NCBI GenBank assembly: GCA_016293365.1
Contig: JAEDEK010000090.1
Location: 1-7,952, forward strand
DNA from: Bulleidia sp.
Lineage (GTDB): Bacteria > Bacillota_I > Bacilli_A > Erysipelotrichales > Erysipelotrichaceae
Direction of reading: 5' to 3'
DNA length: 7,952 bases
The position numbers and the translations under genes were made by a program. Of this stretch, positions 1-6,511 are shown piece by piece (positions within the stretch are counted from its first letter, which is position 1; every line of letters begins with the position of its first letter). The notes below the pieces were generated by a model. That model had not been told where the DNA came from. It saw only the letters and a list, made by a program, of their open reading frames with translations, and made no database searches.

Positions 1-23
1 AACTTCTGGATCGGGCATAACTG

Positions 24-50
24 GAAAGACAGGGTTTTGCCCTGTCTTTC
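24..50 (-). terminator. Hairpin terminator after the DUF5688 gene
   Basis: A perfect 11-bp inverted repeat (24-34 paired with 40-50) surrounds a 5-base loop. It lies immediately past the TAG stop of the minus-strand gene at 53-55. On either strand the stem ends in a short CTTTC rather than a long T tract, so it is only moderately typical of an intrinsic terminator. The symmetry means it could also stop transcription arriving from the left on the plus strand. Confidence 0.7.
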
Positions 51-52
51 TA

Positions 53-706
53 CTATGCTTTGAATTCTACTGCCGGCTGCAGGATCTGCATCTGTGCATC
101 ATAATGCAGGATGGTATCGGAAAGCAGATGATCTGGATCAAACTGCCGGTTCAGGCTGTTGAGACCTTCCAGTTTTTCTCTGCAGTACCGAAGCGTTTCG
201 GGATTTTTCCCATGATCCTTTACAGCAAACATCTCCTCTGTGGAGGATGGAATCAGATAGATATCTCCATTAAGAAGTGATGATGCCTTCTGCAGGGCAC
301 CAGGATAGAGAATGACGGAAGATCCGCATAGAAACCTTGCACTGGTGATGACAACAGTCGGTGTTGGATCCTGTCTTTCATCCGTTATATACTCTTCGAT
401 AAAGCTGATGTTTTCCGGGAACAGTTTCTGCATGGATATCAGAGCATCTTCATGCATACGATCCGGATCAATACCAAACTGATTCATCACGGAATCAGTA
501 ATCCGCATGGATACCAGAGAACCGTTATTGTTACTGATGAACGCATGATAGGTTAGTGCCATGTCGAACATAGTTCTGAAATACGTGTGCTTCAGACGGG
601 CACTTCCCTGGTGAACAAGTTTGATGAAAAGCCTGTCTTTAAAGCCGTCATATCCATTCAGGAATGACTGGGGCAGGATGCTGTTAAGCTGTGTTGTATT
701 CTGCAT
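53..706 (-). CDS. DUF5688 family protein, short form
   Basis: This is a 217-residue soluble protein of unknown function. The order of segments matches the C-terminal two thirds of DUF5688 proteins. A YDGFKDRLFIKLV stretch (about residues 19-31) comes first, then an ITDSVMNQFGID...HEDAL region (about 69-88). The most typical part is the later block SSVILYPGALQKASSLL, followed closely by the IYLIPSSTEEM motif, and the protein ends with an LSDTILHYD segment. From memory, family members usually run to about 300 residues. This one seems to lack the roughly 100-residue N-terminal portion, and no coding continues upstream because the eutH terminator lies there. The start is supported by GGAGG on the minus strand (716-720), nine bases before the ATG. 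There is no signal peptide or membrane segment. The molecular role of the family is not known to me. Confidence 0.8.
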   Translation of the reverse strand: MQNTTQLNSILPQSFLNGYDGFKDRLFIKLVHQGSARLKHTYFRTMFDMALTYHAFISNNNGSLVSMRITDSVMNQFGIDPDRMHEDALISMQKLFPENISFIEEYITDERQDPTPTVVITSARFLCGSSVILYPGALQKASSLLNGDIYLIPSSTEEMFAVKDHGKNPETLRYCREKLEGLNSLNRQFDPDHLLSDTILHYDAQMQILQPAVEFKA

Positions 707-753
707 AATGAAATACCTCCACTATACAAATACGTAAAAAAATGAAAATCCCG

Positions 754-776
754 AAAAAAAACCGGAAATTTCCGGT
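754..776 (-). terminator. Intrinsic terminator of eutH
   Basis: Just past the eutH stop, on the minus strand, a perfect 16-base palindrome (761-776, ACCGGAAATTTCCGGT) is followed by eight T residues (761-754). This is a textbook rho-independent terminator. It separates eutH transcription from the DUF5688 gene downstream, which therefore needs readthrough or its own promoter. Confidence 0.88.
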
Positions 777-780
777 AGTC

Positions 781-1839
781 TTATCGCGAAAGCAGCAATG
801 CAATACTCATTCCTGCAAGTGCACCAGCAAGTTTTCCAGATAACAGTGCTGTAATGAGCTGTGGTTGTGTACCTGCAGCAAATCCCAGATGGGCACCGAT
901 CACAGCAGCACCGCATACAAGAAATGCTCCTGTCATGATTCTGCCTTTCGGGTTCATGTCTTTCATCATGACAACAGACGGCATGACGGTAATCGATCCG
1001 ACAATCATTCCGGTAACTGCTGCATCATTCATACCGGTATGTTTTCCAAGCCAGGTAAGAGGGCGATGCAGGACACGTCGAAATAGCTCTGCTAGAGGTA
1101 ACGATCCAAGCATGACAATCGCGATGGAAGCAACGGTTTCCATTGCCTGTGTCAATGGTGCGATCGAGGGGAAAAGAATGATTCCTGTAATGTACTGAAA
1201 TGCTCCGATGGTAAGGCCGACAGTTGCGACAGCCTGTACGAAAGAGGCGAAAGCTGAGAATACGGAGACGGTTTTTTCTGTGTGGCGCAGCAGTCCATAC
1301 AGCAGAATAATGGAGAGCACAATCACCGGAAGACTCTGGTGAAGTACAGTCAGAAAAGACAGTCCCTGTACGAGTCCACCGATCAATAGACCAACAGGCA
1401 TTCCAATCAGTCCTGCGCTGATTCCTTTCAGAAAATCTGACCTGTCATGCTCTGCGATGACTTTCATTCCGACCGGGATGGTGAATACAAGGGTACAGCC
1501 TGCCATTGAAGATGCAATGATACCGGAGAATGCACCGATTGACATTTCGTGTGCAAGACCCATCGACAGCTGATAGCCACCCATGTCGATCGCAAGAATG
1601 CATCCTGACATGGCAGGATCAATTCCTGCCAGGGAGAATACAGGTGTTATAAGATATGACAGCAGTCCGGCAAGAACCGGTGCAAGACAGATGATACCAG
1701 CCATGGAAAGAGCCGTCGCTCCCATCAACTGAAACCCTTCCTCAAACTTCGGACCAAGGCCTAAACGGTTTCCCAGTATTCTGTCAATTCCGCCGATCAG
1801 TGCACCGCAGCCGATCACAAACATGATTCCTTCATTCAT
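781..1839 (-). CDS. eutH: EutH-type ethanolamine permease
   Basis: This 352-residue, very hydrophobic protein has about ten predicted membrane spans. It matches the EutH family: an N-terminal GLGPKFEEGFQLMG segment (about residues 27-40), then LAPVLAGLL (52-60), DPAM (74-77) and the signature IDMGGY (84-89). It also has a C-terminal GAHLGFAAG segment followed by a SGKLAGALAG helix. EutH carries or facilitates entry of ethanolamine across the cytoplasmic membrane. No other eut genes (EutBC lyase, EutD, EutE, microcompartment shell) are in view, so this looks like a solitary permease here, and its real substrate could be another small amine. The ATG at 1839 follows a weak GGGAA on the minus strand. 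The gene ends at its own terminator and is divergent from the gamma-glutamylcyclotransferase gene. Confidence 0.9.
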   Translation of the reverse strand: MNEGIMFVIGCGALIGGIDRILGNRLGLGPKFEEGFQLMGATALSMAGIICLAPVLAGLLSYLITPVFSLAGIDPAMSGCILAIDMGGYQLSMGLAHEMSIGAFSGIIASSMAGCTLVFTIPVGMKVIAEHDRSDFLKGISAGLIGMPVGLLIGGLVQGLSFLTVLHQSLPVIVLSIILLYGLLRHTEKTVSVFSAFASFVQAVATVGLTIGAFQYITGIILFPSIAPLTQAMETVASIAIVMLGSLPLAELFRRVLHRPLTWLGKHTGMNDAAVTGMIVGSITVMPSVVMMKDMNPKGRIMTGAFLVCGAAVIGAHLGFAAGTQPQLITALLSGKLAGALAGMSIALLLSR

Positions 1840-1851
1840 ATGATTCCCAGC

Positions 1852-1879
1852 TTTCCATAAACATGCAATAATATATCAT
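1852..1879 (+). promoter_or_regulatory. Possible sigma-A-type promoter for the 1906 operon
   Basis: TTTCCA (1852-1857, four of six matches to TTGACA) is followed after 16 bases by TATCAT (1874-1879, five of six matches to TATAAT). Transcription would start near 1886, giving a leader of about 20 bases that retains the AAGGAA ribosome binding site before the ATG at 1906. The region is AT-rich, so a chance match is possible. Confidence 0.35.
1870..1878 (-). promoter_or_regulatory. Possible extended -10 promoter for eutH
   Basis: On the minus strand TGATATATT (1878-1870) forms an extended -10 element, TG-n-TATATT. It would start transcripts near 1863, about 24 bases before the eutH ATG. I see no good -35 box at 16-18 bases. 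It overlaps the putative -10 of the divergent gene, so the two promoters would compete if both are real. Confidence 0.35.
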
Positions 1880-1905
1880 ATCAATACTGGAAAGAAGGAA
1901 AGAAA

Positions 1906-2340
1906 ATGTTTTATCTTGCATATGGCAGCAATCTGAATCTGTCAGATATGAAAATACGCTGTCCGAAAGCACGCGCTGTCGGTAACGCAGTACTCAATGA
2001 TTACAGGCTGGTTTTCTGTGGACAGGATCAGGCCAGCTGGCTGACGGTCAGACCGTCCAAAGGTGAATATGTGCCGGTTGGAATCTGGGAAATAGAAGCA
2101 ACAGACGAGGCGGCTATGGACATCTATGAAGGATATCCGGAATTATATGATAAGACAATGATGCCGATATCTTTCCGTAACGAGACAGTAGATGCTTTGA
2201 TTTATATCATGAATGAGGGATATGAGGAGGCGCAGCCTGCTCCATCCTATGTGGATGCCTGCATGCAGGGATATCGGGACTTTTCCATGGATAACCACAT
2301 CCTTCTGAAGGCACTGCGGCATTGCGGATATCAGATCTGA
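1906..2340 (+). CDS. Gamma-glutamylcyclotransferase-like protein
   Basis: This 144-residue protein has the fold markers of the gamma-glutamylcyclotransferase/AIG2-like family. The substrate-loop motif YGSNL is at residues 6-10. A VGIWEI strand (58-63) is followed by the predicted general-base glutamate E75 within DIYEGYP (72-78), with Y81 after it. Known family members cyclise gamma-glutamyl groups to 5-oxoproline and release the amino acid or amine attached to them. The start is secure: the ATG is six or seven bases after AAGGAA, and the motif begins at residue 6. It is the first gene of a tight plus-strand run, with nine bases between its stop and the symporter ATG. The specific substrate (a gamma-glutamyl peptide or a gamma-glutamylamine) cannot be told from sequence. 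The neighbouring eutH makes an amine substrate worth considering. Confidence 0.87.
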   Translation: MFYLAYGSNLNLSDMKIRCPKARAVGNAVLNDYRLVFCGQDQASWLTVRPSKGEYVPVGIWEIEATDEAAMDIYEGYPELYDKTMMPISFRNETVDALIYIMNEGYEEAQPAPSYVDACMQGYRDFSMDNHILLKALRHCGYQI

Positions 2341-2349
2341 GGTGACAGT

Positions 2350-3840
2350 ATGACAAAGGAAGAAAAACAGAATCGGAAGAATCTTATCATGTTTCCGATC
2401 GCAAGCATCGGAAGAGACATGGCATATGTACTTTTTACCAACTTTCTTCTGACGTATGTTCTTTTTACAAGACAGCTGGATGCGGCGCAGCTCACTGCAA
2501 TTACGCTCATCATGGTTGGTGCACGCATATTCGACGGCCTGAATGATCCGATCATGGGGAATATTGTGGAGTGTACAGATTCAAAGTACGGAAAATTCAA
2601 GCCATGGCTGGTACTGGGAATTCTATCCACAAGTGCTGTCATCATCGTAACATTCAATACTTCTCTGCAGGGATGGTCATTCATTGCACTGTTTGGTGTG
2701 ATGTATTTTCTGTATTCCATCGCCTATACAATGCATGATATCAGCTACTGGGGCATGATCGCCTCACTTGGTTCTGACGCCAATGCAAGAAACCAGTTTA
2801 CTTCCAGAGCAACCCTGTTTGCTGGTATCGGTTCAACCCTTGCATCCATGCTCATACCGATGTTTACAACCGGTTCCATGGCGCTTGGCGGCAGTGCTGC
2901 AAAAGCCTATGGCATCATTGCTGTTGTGATTGGTATCATTGCACCGTTACTGATGGCATTTACGGTTCTTGGGGTCAGGGAAAACAGATCAGTGACTGAA
3001 AACAGCAGTCACAACAGCAGCGTCAGTCTGAAACACATTGTATCTGTGATACGGGGCAATGATCAGCTGATGTGGATTGCTGCTGCATTTGTGATTCAGC
3101 AGGTTGGAAATCAGCTTGCCCAGGGTGGTCTTGCTTCTACGTATGTCTATCTGGATTATGGTTACAGCGGTGGCCTGTACTCCATCTTCAATACAGTCGG
3201 CATGATCGCCACGGCATTTATGATGATTTTCTATCCGATGATCACAAGAAAGATCACAAGAAAACAGCTGATGAGCATCCTGCTTGGTATTTCTGCTTTC
3301 GGTTATGGTGCAACTCTTGTGTGTGGATGGATTATTCCGGATGCGGGAATCCGTTTCCGGCTTGTAACAGCCGCCAACATGATGGCCAACTTCGGACAGT
3401 ATGGTTTCTATCTGATCATGATGATCTCCATCATCAATACCGTGGAATATAATCAGTATCTGCATGGAACAAGACAGGAAGGTATTATTGCATCTTTACG
3501 TCCTTTCTTAACAAAACTGGCATCGGCTCTGGTTGTGGTCATGACGACGGCATCCTACCTTGTTTTCAAAGTGACGGACTGTACCAATGTGATCTCGCAG
3601 ATGGAAAATGCGGCATCTGCCGGTACAATTACGGAAGCACAGAAACTGTCTTCCATTGAAATGGCACTGTCATCGGTCGGTGCATGGCAGACCAGAGGGC
3701 TGATGACAGTCATGACGGTGATTCCGTTTGTGCTGATGTTCATCTCATGGCGGATCTATAGAAGTCATTACACACTGGATGAAGTGGAATATGAAAGAAT
3801 CTGCAGTGTGATTGCAGAAAGGCAGGAAAACAGGTCATGA
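2350..3840 (+). CDS. GPH-family (MelB-like) sugar:cation symporter
   Basis: This 496-residue membrane protein looks like a 12-span MFS_2 transporter of the glycoside-pentoside-hexuronide:cation symporter family. The diagnostic first-half block runs ARIFDGLNDPIMG (residues 58-70), then SKYGKFKPW (78-86), and is very close to MelB. R59, D62 and D66 correspond to MelB R52, D55 and D59. The R22-D23 pair in the first helix corresponds to MelB K18-D19, so the cation and sugar site acidic residues appear intact. A hydrophilic central loop lies near residues 208-240. Family members import small glycosides, pentosides or hexuronides with Na+, H+ or Li+. The ribosome binding site GAGGTGA overlaps the stop of the preceding gene. 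The 3' end overlaps the deacetylase start by four bases (ATGA), which implies coupled expression and that the deacetylase may act on the imported compound. The substrate is unknown. Confidence 0.92.
   Translation: MTKEEKQNRKNLIMFPIASIGRDMAYVLFTNFLLTYVLFTRQLDAAQLTAITLIMVGARIFDGLNDPIMGNIVECTDSKYGKFKPWLVLGILSTSAVIIVTFNTSLQGWSFIALFGVMYFLYSIAYTMHDISYWGMIASLGSDANARNQFTSRATLFAGIGSTLASMLIPMFTTGSMALGGSAAKAYGIIAVVIGIIAPLLMAFTVLGVRENRSVTENSSHNSSVSLKHIVSVIRGNDQLMWIAAAFVIQQVGNQLAQGGLASTYVYLDYGYSGGLYSIFNTVGMIATAFMMIFYPMITRKITRKQLMSILLGISAFGYGATLVCGWIIPDAGIRFRLVTAANMMANFGQYGFYLIMMISIINTVEYNQYLHGTRQEGIIASLRPFLTKLASALVVVMTTASYLVFKVTDCTNVISQMENAASAGTITEAQKLSSIEMALSSVGAWQTRGLMTVMTVIPFVLMFISWRIYRSHYTLDEVEYERICSVIAERQENRS
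3241..3264 (+). repeat. 12-bp tandem duplication inside the symporter gene
   Basis: Two adjacent 12-base units (ATCACAAGAAAG and ATCACAAGAAAA) differ only at the last base and encode ITRK twice (residues 298-305). They fall in a positively charged loop between predicted membrane helices in the second half of the symporter, consistent with a small in-frame duplication that the protein tolerates. Confidence 0.75.
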
Positions 3841-4607
3841 GTCTTACCAGGCTGGTTTTAAAATATGCAGCACCTGTACCTCAGCTGTGTGAATATGATA
3901 CGTATCTGTTTGTCGGTCCACATCCGGATGATATTGAAATCGGTGCTGGAGCTACAGTATCAAAACTTGTATCTCTTGGTAAAAAGGTTGTCTTTCTGAT
4001 CTGTACCGATGGCAGATATGGAACAGATTATACGGAGCTGTCGGGTGAAGAACTGATTGAAACAAGGCGGAAGGAGGCTCTGCTGTCTGCTTCTGTTCTT
4101 GGTGTGCGTGATGTCCGTTTTCTGAATCTTTCCGATGGTGGTTTTTATGAATTCAAAGATATGCTTGAAGGAATTGCGAAGGTGATGGGGGATGTACAGC
4201 CGGATGTAATCTTTGCACCGGATCCATGTGTGGACAGTGAATGCCATCCCGATCATCTGAATACTGGAAATGCTGTACGAAGACTGGCATGCGTTGCGGC
4301 AAATCCCGGTATCATGGGACAGTATGGGGCAAAGACGGTTGCACTGAAGGCTCTGGCGTATTACATGACGGCTCGCCCAAACAGATATGTATGTGTAAAC
4401 GGCCATCTGGCAAAACAGCGAAAGGCGATCTTTGAATGTCATCTGTCTCAGTTTCCACATACAGGCGGACCAGGGGATTCCATTGTTCTGTATCTGAAAC
4501 TCAGAGCAGCTGAGTTTGGAATGCGCAGTTTCAAAGGACAGGCGGAAGGGTTCCGTGTACTGGGACCAGTACATATGCACTGTCTGCCGGAAGCAGGAGG
4601 GAAATAA
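3837..4607 (+). CDS. PIG-L/LmbE family N-deacetylase
   Basis: This 256-residue cytoplasmic protein carries both metal-binding motifs of the PIG-L (LmbE-like) zinc deacetylase family. PHPDD is at residues 28-32 with E34 two positions later, and HPDH is at 137-140 within CHPDHLNTG. H29, D32 and H140 are the expected zinc ligands and D31 the likely catalytic base. A TDGRYGT segment (57-63) and the R77/R78...E80 patch are also typical. Family members remove acetyl or other acyl groups from amino sugars and their glycosides (MshB, BshB, GlcNAc-PI de-N-acetylase, diacetylchitobiose deacetylase). The start overlaps the symporter stop (ATGA), and the stop abuts the next gene. This gives a symporter-deacetylase-cyclodeaminase unit whose likely substrate is an imported N-acylated compound. 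No signal peptide is present, so deacetylation would follow import. The exact substrate is not predictable. Confidence 0.93.
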   Translation: MSLTRLVLKYAAPVPQLCEYDTYLFVGPHPDDIEIGAGATVSKLVSLGKKVVFLICTDGRYGTDYTELSGEELIETRRKEALLSASVLGVRDVRFLNLSDGGFYEFKDMLEGIAKVMGDVQPDVIFAPDPCVDSECHPDHLNTGNAVRRLACVAANPGIMGQYGAKTVALKALAYYMTARPNRYVCVNGHLAKQRKAIFECHLSQFPHTGGPGDSIVLYLKLRAAEFGMRSFKGQAEGFRVLGPVHMHCLPEAGGK

Positions 4608-4611
4608 TGTA
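4595..4611 (+). promoter_or_regulatory. Shine-Dalgarno serving two out-of-frame ATGs
   Basis: AGGAGG (4595-4600) at the end of the deacetylase gene precedes two ATGs. The first, at 4607, is six bases away and overlaps the TAA stop, but opens a reading frame of only 14 codons that ends with TGA at 4649-4651. The second, at 4611, is ten bases away and opens the 364-residue cyclodeaminase-like gene. By spacing alone the short frame would be favoured, so it may dampen translation of the long gene. Confidence 0.5.
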
Positions 4612-5705
4612 TGGCATTTGCGTTACGGACATATCGGCATCCAGATTTTGATCAGCCATGTTTCAAGGATGCCCCGGATGCAGTCTTTGTCAGTGTTCAA
4701 AAAGATGGAACTGCACCGGTGGGATATCATGCAACGACGATCTATCCGGAATATTTCAGAATGAATGGAGAGTGGGTTCTGTTACAGGATGGCCGCATGG
4801 ATTGTGTTGCGGTATATCATGATGGCAGAGTGGATGCCGTGGAATTCAGGAATCTGCACGTCGGCGATGCAGTGGCAGTCGGCAGAAAAGAAGACGGCAG
4901 CCAGGGAATATTTGTATGGCCGGATGGTTTTGATGAAAACAAGGAAGGGAACGGTGACATCTTTACCTTCCGTCAGAGAAGAAGCAGAGAAACAGCCTTT
5001 TCCAAAGACTATGACGAACTGTGTGAGTTGTTAGAATATGAAAAGAAGCATGGTCATATTGTCTGGGTCATGGGACCGGCATGTGCTTTTGATGCATCAT
5101 CCCGCAGGGCATTTGAGAAGCTTGTCAACAATGGTTATGTCCATGGCCTGTTAGCTGGAAATGCCCTTGCAACACATGATCTGGAAGCTGCATGGCTGAA
5201 AACGGCACTTGGGCAGAATATCTATACACAGCAGTCTGTTCCACTTGGACATTACAACCATCTGGATACATTGAATGCAGTCCGCAGCTGTGGATCCATT
5301 CCTGCATTTATTGAAAAGGAAAAGATTGATAACGGTATCATCTTCAGTTGTGTGAAAAATGGTATTCCGTTTGTTCTGGCAGGTTCCATCCGGGATGATG
5401 GACCGATGCCGGAAATCTTTGCTGATGTATACCAGGGACAGAATGCAATGCGAAAGGAAATCCGTCAGGCAACGACACTCATCTGCATGGCTTCCACACT
5501 CCACTCCATTGCATCTGGAAACATGACACCATCCTATCGGGTATTACCGGATGGCACCATCCGTCAGGTCTATTTCTACAGTGTGGATATCTCTGAATTT
5601 GCTTTGAACAAGCTTTCAGATCGAGGCAGTCTTTCAGCCCGCAGCATTGTTACAAACGCACAGGATTTTGTGGTCAAACTTTCCGAAAAACTCAACTGTG
5701 AATAA
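4611..5705 (+). CDS. Archaeal-type ornithine cyclodeaminase homologue (LOR/SDH domain, TIGR00300-like)
   Basis: This 364-residue cytoplasmic protein aligns from memory with TIGR00300 proteins. These are the archaeal ornithine cyclodeaminases and the C-terminal domain of cyanobacterial AgrE/ArgZ, which deaminate and cyclise ornithine to proline using bound NAD. An N-terminal part has YHATTIYPEYF (39-49), GEW (53-55) and RMDC (62-65). A Rossmann-like part has IVWVMGPA (150-157), LLAGNALATHD (180-190), GHYNHLDTLN (212-221), FVLAGSIRDDGPMPE (253-267), LHSIASGNM (296-304) and VDISEF...KLSDRGS (324-339). It is somewhat shorter than archaeal members (about 400 residues), mostly at the N terminus, and lacks the arginine dihydrolase domain of ArgZ. 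A dehydrogenase or lyase role on another amino acid or amino-sugar product is possible, since family assignment does not fix the substrate. It is translated right after the deacetylase and ends at a terminator. Confidence 0.82.
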   Translation: MAFALRTYRHPDFDQPCFKDAPDAVFVSVQKDGTAPVGYHATTIYPEYFRMNGEWVLLQDGRMDCVAVYHDGRVDAVEFRNLHVGDAVAVGRKEDGSQGIFVWPDGFDENKEGNGDIFTFRQRRSRETAFSKDYDELCELLEYEKKHGHIVWVMGPACAFDASSRRAFEKLVNNGYVHGLLAGNALATHDLEAAWLKTALGQNIYTQQSVPLGHYNHLDTLNAVRSCGSIPAFIEKEKIDNGIIFSCVKNGIPFVLAGSIRDDGPMPEIFADVYQGQNAMRKEIRQATTLICMASTLHSIASGNMTPSYRVLPDGTIRQVYFYSVDISEFALNKLSDRGSLSARSIVTNAQDFVVKLSEKLNCE

Positions 5706-5731
5706 AGGCATTCTGTTTCAGGATGTCTTTT
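5704..5731 (+). terminator. Intrinsic terminator of the 1906-5705 operon
   Basis: A 12-bp stem (5704-5715 with 5719-5730, two G-U pairs) has a 3-base loop and overlaps the TAA stop. It ends in TTTT (5728-5731). It is a compact, stable hairpin with a short T run, placed exactly between the cyclodeaminase-like gene and a new promoter. Confidence 0.8.
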
Positions 5732-5735
5732 CGTA

Positions 5736-5763
5736 TTGACGATCTTTTCTCAGGTGATACAAT
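5736..5763 (+). promoter_or_regulatory. Sigma-A promoter with extended -10 for the DUF554 operon
   Basis: TTGACG (5736-5741) is followed after 16 bases by TACAAT (5758-5763), which is preceded by TG-A to form an extended -10 (TGATACAAT from 5755). Five of six bases match the consensus in each box. The predicted start near 5770 gives a short leader of about 17 bases that keeps GGGGG (5778-5782) ahead of the ATG at 5787. This is the best promoter in the window. Confidence 0.72.
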
Positions 5764-5786
5764 CGATACAAAAAAACGGGGGAACT

Positions 5787-6503
5787 ATGCGAATAGGTGT
5801 GTGGATCAATGTGGCAGGTATACTTGCGGGAGGCCTGCTTGGTTATATGTGCGGAAGTCATTTGAAACAGAGGATGCAGGATTCATTAACAGCAGTATGC
5901 GGGATCAGTGTTATTTTCATCGGGATATCCGGGGCAATGGAAGGTATGCTGAGTGTGGCAGGAAATTCGATCAGCAGCGGTAATGCGATGCTTGTCACAG
6001 TGTGTCTGGCACTTGGAACACTGGTTGGTGAAATGCTGAATATTGAAGGTCTGTTTGAATCGTTCGGGCAATGGTTGAAGCTGAAAACAGGCAATGCAAA
6101 AGATCAGAATTTTGTGAATGGTTTTGTTTCGGCTTCCTTAACCGTATGTATTGGTGCTATGGCAATTGTCGGTTCCATTCAGGATGGTATTCTTGGTGAC
6201 TGGTCCATTCTTGCGACAAAGGCAATACTGGATCTGATCATCATCATGGTCATGACATGTTCCATGGGAAAAGGATGTGTGTTTTCTGCTATACCTGTAC
6301 TGATCTTTGAAGGCGTGATTACGCTCTTTGCTTCTTTCCTGCAGCCGATCATGACAGATGCCGCCATGGCAGATCTGTCACTTGTCGGGTCTGTACTCAT
6401 TTTCTGTGTTGGAATCAATCTTGTGTTTGGGAAAAAGGTATCGGTTGCCAACATGCTTCCATCTGTTGTTTTTGCTGTGATTGCAGCATTTCTGCCGCTT
6501 TAG
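5787..6503 (+). CDS. DUF554 family integral membrane protein
   Basis: This 238-residue hydrophobic protein has about six or seven predicted membrane segments. It matches DUF554 (YdfK-like): an N-terminal INVAGILAGGLLGY segment, then a SLTAVCGISVIFIGISGAMEG helix, a LGTLVGEMLNIEG segment and a later ATKAILDLIIIMVM helix. The family is taken to be a membrane transporter of unknown substrate. I place the start at the ATG at 5787, with GGGGG four bases upstream. An in-frame TTG at 5736 would add 17 residues, but it is the -35 box of the promoter and would lie upstream of the transcript. The gene is first in a two-gene operon, and its TAG stop forms part of the TAGGAGG ribosome binding site of the phosphorylase gene. 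Confidence 0.88.
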   Translation: MRIGVWINVAGILAGGLLGYMCGSHLKQRMQDSLTAVCGISVIFIGISGAMEGMLSVAGNSISSGNAMLVTVCLALGTLVGEMLNIEGLFESFGQWLKLKTGNAKDQNFVNGFVSASLTVCIGAMAIVGSIQDGILGDWSILATKAILDLIIIMVMTCSMGKGCVFSAIPVLIFEGVITLFASFLQPIMTDAAMADLSLVGSVLIFCVGINLVFGKKVSVANMLPSVVFAVIAAFLPL

Positions 6504-6511
6504 GAGGTTTT

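Noticed and set aside
721..726. TATAGT on the minus strand as a -10 box for the DUF5688 gene
   Set aside because: It abuts the GGAGG ribosome binding site, so a transcript starting from it would lack that site, and no convincing -35 box lies upstream.
854..1198. Plus-strand frame opposite eutH
   Set aside because: It is an antisense shadow of conserved EutH C-terminal segments with an unlikely Met/Pro-rich peptide.
1837..1842. CATATG palindrome at the eutH start as a possible operator
   Set aside because: Six bases are too short to claim a binding site, and it is explained by the ATG start codon.
2989..3465. Minus-strand 158-codon open frame opposite the symporter gene
   Set aside because: It lies wholly inside a well-supported membrane protein gene, its peptide is His/Cys-rich and resembles no family, and it has no ribosome binding site I could recognise.
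3960..4580. Minus-strand 206-codon open frame opposite the PIG-L gene
   Set aside because: The plus strand carries intact PHPDD and HPDH motifs. The antisense frame has low-complexity composition typical of a shadow frame.
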